Shown: positions 1 through 8,100 of the stretch, piece after piece
Layout: the number at the start of each line of letters is the position of its first letter
Numbering within the stretch: position 1 is the first letter of the stretch
Origin: JAGLWW01 sp964640225
GTDB lineage: Archaea > Aenigmatarchaeota > Aenigmatarchaeia > PWEA01 > JAGHBM01
Reading direction: 5' to 3'
NCBI GenBank assembly: GCA_964640225.1
Contig: CAZXFI010000017.1
Location: 1 to 16,045, forward strand
DNA length: 16,045 bases
The notes under the pieces: model-generated
What the model was told of the DNA's origin: nothing
What the model saw: the letters and a program-made list of their open reading frames with translations, nothing else
Databases searched by the model: none
Translations under genes and position numbers: made by a program

Positions 1-2025
1 ATCGTCACCGGTGCTCTCAAAGAATTCCACCTGGATTTTCCTTTCCATGCCGTGCTGGTAGGTGTAGGTCACTTCCCCGTTTATCACGAAGCTCTTCTGC
101 TCCACCTGTATGTCCGGGACTTTGGAAAGGCATGTGGCCGTCATGGATTCCCCGGAGCCGATTTCCTCGGTGCCGTCCATATACTGCTTTATTCCCTCCA
201 GCTTTTGGTCACCCGAGCCGCCCCTGGTACAGTAAGTCTCACTTCCTTCCAGGTCCGTAATCTCCACCCTGGCAAAAGTTATGTTAATCAAGGTTCCCGG
301 CCCCTGGTTGCTAAGGTAGAGCAGAACGGGAACCCCCTGAATGTTGTCCACCACGGGCATCTCGTTCCTCATCAGTGCCAGGCCCATCCTCATCGGGCCG
401 CCTGTGTCTTCGGTCACCTGCTCCTGCCTTGAAAGCTGGTCGTTCCTTGCCAGCTTGTAGTAATGTTCCTGGTCCATGACCATCACGTCAACCTGGCCCG
501 TCACGTTCAGGTCGTAGCTTATGTTCGCGCCATAGGTTATGTAGTTGCCTCCTTTTATATCGTCCATGTCGACGTCGTAGTTTAGGACGTACTCCCTTAT
601 CTCTCCAGGAAGAAGCTTGCCTATTGAACACTTGGTAGCGGTTTTATCGCTTCCGCAAGTCATGGTTACGGAGCCCGCATCCGTGCCCTCGTCAGTTCCC
701 TGGGCATAGACCGGGTCCATAGGAACTATGGTCACGTCCTTCGCGGTCTCCTTGCCCCTGTTCTCCACGGTCGCGATGACCATGAAGTGGTCCGTGTACT
801 CGTCTATCTTGCCTGCCCCAATCGGGTCCAGCCTGGTGACTTCCACCGAGCGTATGCTTTCCTTGGTGGATGTCTGTGGCTGGTAGTCCTGATAGCAGGC
901 CACGGGATTTATCAGGCACTGGTATCCCGAGCCGAGAGTGCTTATGGGCGAGCGCATGTTCTGCAGGAGCGGGCCGAATGTTGAGTCTATGCTGTAGTCA
1001 ATGGTCGGCCACCAGTCACCGAAAACGGACTCTCCCATAAGGTCCGGATAAGCAATTGTTGTGGTCATAAGGGCTATAACAACTATGGGTATTCCTATCA
1101 GGGTTTTTACCCTGTCCACGGGAACCGCGGCCAGTATTCCCATGCCCACCACGAGCGCGAATACCACGAAGGCCACGAAGTCTCCCATCAGGGCAATTGA
1201 ACCCAAAGCCAGGCCTATGCCGCCGCAGACCCCGAGTATCATTCCGTTGATGTTCCTCCCCAGCTTTGCCGCTATGAGAATTGAAAGTATCGCCATGCCT
1301 ATTCCTAGAGCCACGGTCATCAGGCTTCCCCCGGCCGCGGCGGTTTCCATGTTAACGAAACCGAATGCTACCCCGAACAAAGAGAAAGCCAGGTAAATGG
1401 CGACTATGATTATTATAAGGTATACAATCCACTTGAAGATGTTGCCGAAACCTGCGCCCGGTATGATTTTCTGTAATCTTTTTGCAGCCCGCGTTCCCAA
1501 ATTCTCAATTTCATTTAAAAATTTCTCGGCTGAATTGCCTGCTTTCGTCTCCGCGTAAGGTATCGTTAGGAAGAATCCCGCGGCTATCAGCAGCAAAGAC
1601 AGGTAAAGAATCATGCTTCCGCTTGCCACGTCCCAGAATATGAACCCGAAGAATGCAACCATCAGGAATCCCAGCAAAGCGTTCAGGACCAGTAGCCCCA
1701 CTTCCATGTCTGAAGAAGCGCTTCCGTAGGGATTGCTTATTATGGCGAAGGCCAGGACTATAAGGGGTATGAACTTGAGCAGAGGTGCCGGGCCGAATAT
1801 GAAGAAGGTTCCCAAGGCTATGAATATGAACCCGCAGGTCCTGAAGAAGGCCTTTATATAGCCCATGTAATCCGAGGACACGACGCCGAAAGTCCCCCCT
1901 TCCACGTCCTGCCTCATGGCCTCTACTCTGTCTCCTACCATTCTGTGGGCTGCTTTTTTCGTTCCGGACTTGATTTTTCTGGGGGCTTTCTTGAACTTGT
2001 CCTTGATTTTATCCTTTATTTTCAT
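1..2025 (-). CDS. Polytopic membrane protein with large extracytoplasmic domain (partial, C-terminus beyond window)
   Basis: An open frame runs from an ATG at 2025 to the window edge without a stop, giving at least 675 residues. I do not recognise a named family. Residues 1-60 are basic and soluble. About nine hydrophobic helices follow, roughly at 63-80, 82-97, 109-130, 138-155, 200-224, 234-253, 262-280, 283-302 and 308-326. From about 330 onward the protein is soluble and beta-rich. The stretch around 413-435 (FMVIATVENRGKETAKDVTI) is typical of CARDB / COG1361-like archaeal surface beta-sandwich domains, and a second such module lies around 565-595. Scattered Cys (370, 377, 457, 466, 599, 632) could form disulfides. 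The gene starts 9 bases after the stop of the J-like/zinc-ribbon gene, so the two are probably co-transcribed. A role in the cell envelope, perhaps assembly or anchoring of surface proteins, is inference only. Confidence 0.8.
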   Translation of the reverse strand, partial: MKIKDKIKDKFKKAPRKIKSGTKKAAHRMVGDRVEAMRQDVEGGTFGVVSSDYMGYIKAFFRTCGFIFIALGTFFIFGPAPLLKFIPLIVLAFAIISNPYGSASSDMEVGLLVLNALLGFLMVAFFGFIFWDVASGSMILYLSLLLIAAGFFLTIPYAETKAGNSAEKFLNEIENLGTRAAKRLQKIIPGAGFGNIFKWIVYLIIIIVAIYLAFSLFGVAFGFVNMETAAAGGSLMTVALGIGMAILSILIAAKLGRNINGMILGVCGGIGLALGSIALMGDFVAFVVFALVVGMGILAAVPVDRVKTLIGIPIVVIALMTTTIAYPDLMGESVFGDWWPTIDYSIDSTFGPLLQNMRSPISTLGSGYQCLINPVACYQDYQPQTSTKESIRSVEVTRLDPIGAGKIDEYTDHFMVIATVENRGKETAKDVTIVPMDPVYAQGTDEGTDAGSVTMTCGSDKTATKCSIGKLLPGEIREYVLNYDVDMDDIKGGNYITYGANISYDLNVTGQVDVMVMDQEHYYKLARNDQLSRQEQVTEDTGGPMRMGLALMRNEMPVVDNIQGVPVLLYLSNQGPGTLINITFARVEITDLEGSETYCTRGGSGDQKLEGIKQYMDGTEEIGSGESMTATCLSKVPDIQVEQKSFVINGEVTYTYQHGMERKIQVEFFESTGDD

Positions 2026-2034
2026 GCAACCACT

Positions 2035-2754
2035 TTACATCTTGCTCAATCCCAGGAAAATTATGCCAACGCCAATCATCGTGGTGCCCAGAAGCCCGAA
2101 ATCCGAGCCGAATATCATCGGTATGGCGAGGCCTATCAGGGCGGAAATTATTATCGTCATCATTGAGGAGTGGACTATGTCAGATATGGCGCTTTCCCCG
2201 CCGCCCCCGACTTTCTGCGTTTTCCCGCATGTGTTGCACTTCACCAGGCCGGGCTTTACCACGACCGTGTTGCTGGAACCGCAGTAGGAGCAAAGCAGTC
2301 CTGCAGGCTGGGGCGGGGTCTCCTCTCCCGGTTCTTCTTCCTCATCAGGCCTGAAGCGCGGTTTTGAAACCGGCCCGGGTTTTTCATAGGGGGCCAGCGA
2401 CTTTTCGGCTGGAGGTAGAAGGGGTATGTCTTCTTGAGGCTCCTGTGGCGGCGTTTCGGTTTTTTCACTCTTTTTTCTGGTATAGAATACACCAGGCCTT
2501 GGCGTTCCCTCTCCACCAAAAATATTAGGTCTTCCCTGACCGAAAATTCTTGATTTCTTTTGCTCAAAAACTTCCGGAATATACAGACCGTTTTTTGAAA
2601 GTTCTGCCCTTAGTTTTTCCTTGAACCCTTCATACGTCACGGAATCCCTCTCGGCAGAATTAATGATTTTCATAATAGTCTCGTTGCCTGTAGGTTTGTC
2701 CGGATGATACCTTAAAGACAACCGCCTGTATAAAGCTTTTTTCTTGTCAGCCAT
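2035..2754 (-). CDS. Short J-domain-like / zinc-ribbon protein with two C-terminal membrane helices
   Basis: This 239-residue protein starts at ATG 2754 behind an AGGTG ribosome binding site (2760-2764). Residues 4-20 (KKKALYRRLSLRYHPDK) match helix II and the HPD loop of DnaJ J-domains, with HPD at 17-19, and 26-36 resembles the start of helix III. Helix I is missing, so the J-domain is truncated or diverged. Residues 70-150 form a Pro/Glu-rich, probably disordered linker. A zinc ribbon follows with CxxC pairs at C155/C158 and C173/C176. Two hydrophobic segments at about 198-216 and 218-236 would form a tail hairpin in the membrane, leaving the J-like part and ribbon in the cytoplasm. The HPD motif would imply contact with an Hsp70 (DnaK), which I cannot test here. 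The polytopic membrane protein follows 9 bases downstream, suggesting joint function at the membrane. Functional assignment is tentative; the coding call is firm. Confidence 0.82.
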   Translation of the reverse strand: MADKKKALYRRLSLRYHPDKPTGNETIMKIINSAERDSVTYEGFKEKLRAELSKNGLYIPEVFEQKKSRIFGQGRPNIFGGEGTPRPGVFYTRKKSEKTETPPQEPQEDIPLLPPAEKSLAPYEKPGPVSKPRFRPDEEEEPGEETPPQPAGLLCSYCGSSNTVVVKPGLVKCNTCGKTQKVGGGGESAISDIVHSSMMTIIISALIGLAIPMIFGSDFGLLGTTMIGVGIIFLGLSKM

Positions 2755-2795
2755 ATCTGCACCTGGGGATGTTCTGTTTAATTTTTTCAGTTTTG

Positions 2796-2805
2796 TTATA
2801 TTTAA
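2796..2805 (-). promoter_or_regulatory. Putative archaeal TATA box for the J-like gene
   Basis: Read on the minus strand this is TTAAATATAA, an archaeal TATA-like element in an AT-rich 67-bp intergenic stretch. It lies about 42-51 bases before the ATG at 2754. A start site about 25 bases downstream would give a leader of about 20 nt that still contains the AGGTG ribosome binding site at 2760-2764. It suggests that the J-like gene and the membrane gene form their own transcription unit. Confidence 0.5.
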
Positions 2806-2821
2806 GGATTTTAGTTAAATA

Positions 2822-4006
2822 TCACAGGTTTACACGGAAGTCCGTGATGGTGTAGCCGCCGGAGCCGGTTACGGAAAATATTATCTTGTTCTTGCCGGTT
2901 CCCGTGTAATCCCTGGGGAGGTCTATGGTGATTGTCTTGCCCTCGTCCAGTATTCCCTGCGCCACCAAGGAATGCCTGTCCCCGTCCGGGTCCTCTATCG
3001 TGGCCACCAGGGAGGTAGGCGTGCCGAAAACCTTTTCCACCTTGAACTTGATTTCTCCGGGAAGCTTGCTTCTCTGGGAACTTGAAAGGTCCAGCTCCAT
3101 CACCAGCTCCTCGGAGGCCTCCCTGTCCCAGAATATGATTACCTTGGCGTCCCTTACCGTGAACTCCGTGTCCTTTTCCGACACCATCTCCACGGTGTTC
3201 TTTCCCTCTTTTACTATGTTACTGAACTCAATCCACTGGATTATATTCGGGGTGGCGTTGAAAACCAACTCCCCGTTCACTCTTACCAAGAGTCTTCCTG
3301 GGCCGTTTATCTCGTCAAAATTGAGGATTATCCTTCCCAAATTCACCGGGGTCTGCTCCTCCTTCACGTGGAAGTCAAAGCACTGGGAAACCTCCCCCAT
3401 GAAGTCCGATTCCAGTTTCACGCTCTCCAACCGGTAAACGGTGGGGGCCCATATCCTCCAGCCGCTTGACTCCGCCGTGACAAGGAACTCGTTCCTCTCT
3501 GCGAAAAGAGTTTTGTTAAGAGAAACCTCAAAACTTTCGCCGGGGTTCAACAGGCCCGAGTAGATTTCTTCCCCGTTAAGCCCTACAATCAGCTTTCCGT
3601 AGAGGTTCGTGTCATCCGCCTTGCCGGAAAGCGCGGCGGTGGTCATTTTATTCAGCTCGTCCTGGGTCAATTCAAAAACTCTTGTGTATTCATTAGTGCT
3701 AAACAATCCGCTCTCCACTGCCAGGCTCTCCAGCTCTATGAAGGACTTTTCCGCGGTTATGTAGCTTACCTTGAAGGGTTTTGAGCTCAGGGTTATGTGC
3801 TTGAAATCCTCAACCTCCTTGTTCCCCACGAAGTTTCCTTCCGGGGCCTTTATTTCCGCTTCCGTGTCGTTCCTTGTGGAGGGCATGTACCTGTAGTCCG
3901 GCCCGCCGAGACCAGTAAAATCCATGTCTCCCATGGCCAGGTACAGGGCTGTGAAAACAAGGATTCCTATAATGAATACTTTGGTAAAATACGGGGTTTT
4001 TCCCAT
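2822..4006 (-). CDS. Membrane-anchored or secreted beta-rich protein, unknown function
   Basis: This 394-residue protein has a basic N-terminus and a hydrophobic segment at about 9-25 (KVFIIGILVFTALYLAM), acting as a signal anchor or uncleaved signal. The rest is outside the membrane and strongly beta-patterned. Three modules of related feel can be seen, at about 130-200 (LIVGLNGEEIYSGLLNPGES), 235-290 (LLVRVNGELVFNA) and 310-394. Each has a 'V..NGE' or 'V.VE..FG' strand followed by a 'G.N.F.V.....' edge, as in jelly-roll or carbohydrate-binding-like folds. The start is well supported by AGGAGG at 4015-4020, 8 bases before the ATG. It is transcribed divergently from pelA and is upstream of the other envelope genes on the same strand. 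I cannot name a family. A surface or cell-envelope structural role is inference. Confidence 0.8.
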   Translation of the reverse strand: MGKTPYFTKVFIIGILVFTALYLAMGDMDFTGLGGPDYRYMPSTRNDTEAEIKAPEGNFVGNKEVEDFKHITLSSKPFKVSYITAEKSFIELESLAVESGLFSTNEYTRVFELTQDELNKMTTAALSGKADDTNLYGKLIVGLNGEEIYSGLLNPGESFEVSLNKTLFAERNEFLVTAESSGWRIWAPTVYRLESVKLESDFMGEVSQCFDFHVKEEQTPVNLGRIILNFDEINGPGRLLVRVNGELVFNATPNIIQWIEFSNIVKEGKNTVEMVSEKDTEFTVRDAKVIIFWDREASEELVMELDLSSSQRSKLPGEIKFKVEKVFGTPTSLVATIEDPDGDRHSLVAQGILDEGKTITIDLPRDYTGTGKNKIIFSVTGSGGYTITDFRVNL

Positions 4007-4014
4007 TGGGGGTG

Positions 4015-4020
4015 CCTCCT
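4015..4020 (-). promoter_or_regulatory. Strong ribosome binding site of the beta-rich envelope gene
   Basis: Minus-strand AGGAGG lies 8 bases before the ATG at 4006. It is among the clearest Shine-Dalgarno matches in the window and fixes this start codon. Confidence 0.75.
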
Positions 4021-4049
4021 CTGCTTTATTTATTTTTAGAACAACTTCG

Positions 4050-4060
4050 TATAAATATAT
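4050..4060. promoter_or_regulatory. Central AT box of a divergent promoter (beta-rich gene / pelA)
   Basis: The 99-bp gap between the divergent starts at 4006 and 4106 has one strong A/T block (TATAAATATAT on plus). It reads as a TATA-like element on both strands and sits almost exactly in the middle, about 45-55 bases from each start codon. Transcription starting about 25 bases from it in either direction would give leaders of 20-27 nt, on the minus side including the AGGAGG site. One box serving both genes is an inference; there may be two weakly separated boxes. Confidence 0.5.
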
Positions 4061-4105
4061 TGGAAAGGACCTGTAAAGGGTTTAGATAACCGAAAAAGTG
4101 GTTTT

Positions 4106-5122
4106 ATGAAAATGCTTAAAAAAGACCTCAAGAGCGGGTTTTTAACCCTGAAACTGGAGAACCCGGACGACGCCTGGAAGCTGGAAAGCGTGCTGGAGGA
4201 GGGGGACCTTGTTAGCGGCCGCACTCTGCGCAGCACGGAAGTGCTGAGAGGCGACAAGAAGGAGAGAACCGGGAAAAAGCCGGTTTTCCTCAAGATTTCC
4301 CTTGAGAAAAAGGAGTTTCATGAGTACTCCGGAAAACTCAGGCTTATGGGGAAGGTGGTTGAGGGACCGGAAGAGGTGATAGGCTCTTACCACACATTCA
4401 GCGCCGAGGAAGGAAAGATAGTCACAATACAAAAAAACTGGAAAAAATGGCAGCTGGATAAAATCAGGAAGAGCATGGTAAAACAGCCGCGGATTCTTGT
4501 TTGCGTGATGGATGAAAGAGAAGCAACACTAGCTGAGGTAGGTGAAAGGGTGAGAATCCTGGCCGAGATAAGCAACAAGTCTGCGGGAAAGCAGTTCGGA
4601 GAATCCGATTCCGGGAGCTATTTCAGGGAAATCGTTTCCTTTCTCAATAACAAGTCCGCGGGAAGAGTGGTTATAGCCGGCCCGGGATTTGCAAAAGATG
4701 ACTTGTACAAAAAAATAGAGGAAAAAGAAAAAAAATTGTTTGAAAAAACGATAACTGACTCGTGCTCCCATACAGGAGAAACCGGAATACAGGAACTGAT
4801 AAAAAGGGGTGCGGTGGAAAGAGCGGGCAGGGAATCAAGGCTGAGCCGCGAAACCATGATGGTGGAGGAATTCCTTCAGGAACTTTCAAAGGACTCCGGC
4901 ATGGCGGCTTACGGAAAAGAAGAAGTGGAAAAGGCTGTTGAGATGGGAGCGGCTGAAAGGCTTCTTGTATCGGAGCGGGAAGTCAAGAGGCATGAAAAAC
5001 TTATGGAAAAGGCCGAGAAAAAGGGGGCGGCTGTAACTGTGATATCGGAGGAGCATGAATCCGGTCAGAAGCTTTCCAAATTGGGAGGTCTGGCGGCTTT
5101 TCTCAGGTTCAGAATACATTAG
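4106..5122 (+). CDS. pelA: mRNA surveillance / ribosome rescue protein Pelota (Dom34)
   Basis: At 338 residues the length is normal for archaeal Pelota, which acts with an aEF1A/Hbs1-type GTPase and ABCE1 to split ribosomes stalled on damaged or truncated mRNAs. The N-terminal Sm-like domain (about 1-128) carries the family start (MKMLKKDLKSGFLTLKLENP) and the EEGDLVSGRTLRS motif at 31-43. The central eRF1_2-like domain (about 128-258) has ILVCVMDEREATLAEV at 130-145 and AGPGFAKDD at 191-199. It has no GGQ motif, as expected for Pelota rather than release factor aRF1. The C-terminal eRF1_3-like domain (about 262-338) has YGKEEVEKAVEMGAAERLLV and ends GLAAFLRFRIH. The first of two closely spaced ATGs (4106, 4112) is used here; only weak ribosome-binding sequence precedes it. 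The TAG stop overlaps the TAA of the convergent giant gene. Confidence 0.95.
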   Translation: MKMLKKDLKSGFLTLKLENPDDAWKLESVLEEGDLVSGRTLRSTEVLRGDKKERTGKKPVFLKISLEKKEFHEYSGKLRLMGKVVEGPEEVIGSYHTFSAEEGKIVTIQKNWKKWQLDKIRKSMVKQPRILVCVMDEREATLAEVGERVRILAEISNKSAGKQFGESDSGSYFREIVSFLNNKSAGRVVIAGPGFAKDDLYKKIEEKEKKLFEKTITDSCSHTGETGIQELIKRGAVERAGRESRLSRETMMVEEFLQELSKDSGMAAYGKEEVEKAVEMGAAERLLVSEREVKRHEKLMEKAEKKGAAVTVISEEHESGQKLSKLGGLAAFLRFRIH

Positions 5123-8100
5123 AACTCAACGTAAGCTTTTCTTTTCTTTTTCCTGACTATTCCCTCAATGGTTCCGGTTCCATCGTAGCCCGCGTGCCTG
5201 CAAAGTCCGTCTATCTCTCCCGTGGAATCCCTTATTTTGTAGCGGACCCTGTTCTCCTCCGGCAGGAACTCCGAGTCCTTCAGCTCTCCCTGAATCATTA
5301 TTTTCTTTCCCACAAACGCTTCGGGGTTGGAGAGTATGTCCTTGACCTTGGTCATGGGCTTTGGCGGGGGCGGGGGAAGCCTTGTTATCTTTTCTGCTTT
5401 TCTGGGCCTGAAGTAAAACCAGACTCCGATTCCGGATATTATCACCAGGAAGGGCAATAGAAGGGACAGGTTAAACTCCTCCCCGGGAACTTCCTCGCAG
5501 TCCGAGGGACAGGTTTCCCTTTCTCCCTGCTCGCATATTCCGTTGCCGCAGACTGTTTCTTCTCCCGGACCCGGCGTACCCGGCTTGTCTTCCTCTGTTA
5601 TTTCACCCTGTTTCCCGGCCACCGCGAAATAGGAGAAGCCGGGGAAAACAGACTTGTAATTCAGCCTGTCCGAAGTCTCGCTGACTTTGGTTATTTCCAG
5701 TTTCTTCCAGCCGTTCTCGTATTTCCAAAGGCTTATTGTCCCTATTGAATTCTCCTCAATCCAATCCTTCTTTACGGAGAAGTAAAGCGCAACGCTCTTT
5801 GTCCTGCCCTCAATGTTTTCCGTGTCTATTTTAAGGTAGTGGTAAACCACGTAGTCCCCGGACAGGGCCGGGACCTCCCACACGCTCCACGGGCTGAACC
5901 TTTCCATGATTATCTTGCCGTTGGTTATAATCTGGGAAGCGTAAATTACAATCTTGTACACCAGCCCGCTCCACTCGTCTATTTCCAGGATTTTTGAGGA
6001 ATCCTTGCTTATGCCGAGCCCGCTTATCTCCACCTTGTTATCAGATACCTCTGTGGTGGAGGGCTTGGTTGCGCCTCCGCTGCCTCCTCCGCCCCCTCCG
6101 TCCACGGTCGTGGTGGTTGTCGTGGTGACCGAGGTATCGTAAAGTGTTACAGAAAGCGAGTTCTCCCCGAATGTAAGGTTGTGAAGCTGCGTGTACGTTG
6201 TGTAATTTTCCTTGGCTACGGTAAGGTTGTAGGAGCCCGCGTAAAGATGGGTGAAACTTGCCCATCCCGGGGTGCTGTTTGCCGTAAGGTTCTGGCCCTT
6301 GACGCTCTGGCCTATCTGCGAGCTTACGTAAAGCGTGACGTTTGCCTCCAAGTCCTGCGAATCCTGGTCCCTTACCGTTACGTTCAGTGAAAGCGGCGAA
6401 ATCTGGGCCGAAACGTTCGTGCCGCTTTCCTCTATGGTTACGTCGTCCTCGTAAATTCCGTATCCCGTGGAGTTGCCGTCCAGCCTGTAAGTGTAATCAT
6501 CCGTATATTCATCCGGAACAACGTTGCGGAAAACCACCATTCCGTTTGAGTCGGAAAGGTTGGTGAGGTAGGAGCCGTAGCCGTTCTGGGCTATTGAGCC
6601 CTGGAGAAGGCTCACGTTTATGTTTTCAAGCGGGTCAGTTTCGTTGGTAAGGTTGAACCGCACTTTCACGTCTTCCAGAGTTACCGTTTTGTTGTTCCCC
6701 GAATCACCGTCCTCCCCCAGCAAAGCCTCCGCGTCCTCCGTGGTGTTCCTGTAGCCAAGGAGGCCGAGCTGTGTTCCGTTGAAACTCAATGTGTAGTTTC
6801 CGTAAGGAACCTGTCTGAAAAGCACCATGCCGGAGGAATTGGTGGTGTTATGGAAAGTTTTGTTCTCGTTTTCCATATAAACGCTTAAACCTGAAAGAGC
6901 GGAAGAGCTTTCGTTCCGCACCACAACGAGGAACTGGGTCTCGTTGAACGTGTACTGGTAGGTGTTGTTCTCCCCTGGTATCACGTTAATCTCGGCTGTC
7001 TGGGAGCCCATGCCGTATATCCTTGAGAGATTTCCGGAAAAAGTAACGTTTTGCGCACCTCCCGATACCTTGTTGAAGAAAACATGGCCGTCCTGGGTCA
7101 CATTCTCAAACCCGTCCAGGGTCACAGTTATGTTGTCCAGGGGCTCCGAGTCCTGGTTCACTATTGAAACGTTGACGTTGGTCTCATTCAGCCCTATGTT
7201 AAGGGAGTAGTTCTGGCCCTGCACCAGGTTCATATATTCCGAGTATACCCCGTATCCTATGTGGCTTCCGTTCACCGTTAGAACCCTTCCCCCGCTGGGC
7301 AGGAGGCAGCTCAGGGTGTTGCCGGAAAAGTCGCAGTAGTAATGGGAGGAGGAATAAACCGTGTCGCCCCATTTCACGGTCACGTTTTCCGTTATGTTGG
7401 AGCCCGTTACGTTCAGGTTCAGTATTGACCTTCCCAGGGGCGTGAGGTAATAGACAAGGCTTGTGTTGTCCGTGTATATGGTGTTGTTGTGTTCCAGCGA
7501 GAAATAATTGGTCCTATTAAGGAGTATGTCGTATGGGTAGTAGTCCGTATGGGAGCTAACGTTGAAGCCGAAGGCCCCGCTTGAATCCGTGTAGTCCCTG
7601 TAGGCCTCACAGTTTGAATAACCCCCGTAGCATTTCTTTGAGCGAAGGCTTATGTTAACTTTCTCCAGGTTCTTGTCTGTTATTACCTCCCTTACATGGC
7701 CGTTCACGTCCCCTGCTCCCTCCATGCTCTCGTTCAGCTCTTCGGCCCCGGCCTGGAACTCCTTACTGTACTCGTAGCCGGTTTCCCATCCCGTTCCCGT
7801 CACCTTCATGCAGTAGCTCATGGTTACGTCAAAGCCCCTCTGTTTGGGGCTTATTGTCATGGAATAGGAGCCGTTGCTTTCAGTTATGGTGGTGTACCTT
7901 ATGTCTCCCGTGCAGCCCGATGAATAATACAAATCCACCCGCGAGTAAACGGGCTCGTAGTCCAGGTCAACCGGGTTCACGAAATTGGCGTCGTAAACCG
8001 TTCCCGTGAGGTTTGTCTTTCCCGTCAGGGGTACTTGTATACTGGGCCTCACGTAGGGGTTTGAGCTCAGCTCGTCGTCGTAAGTCCCGTTCCTTACGGT

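Noticed and set aside
6040..6145. Thr/Gly low-complexity stretch considered as a DNA repeat or phase-variation tract.
   Set aside because: The codons are mixed, so there is no long simple DNA repeat; it is an ordinary Thr/Gly protein linker.
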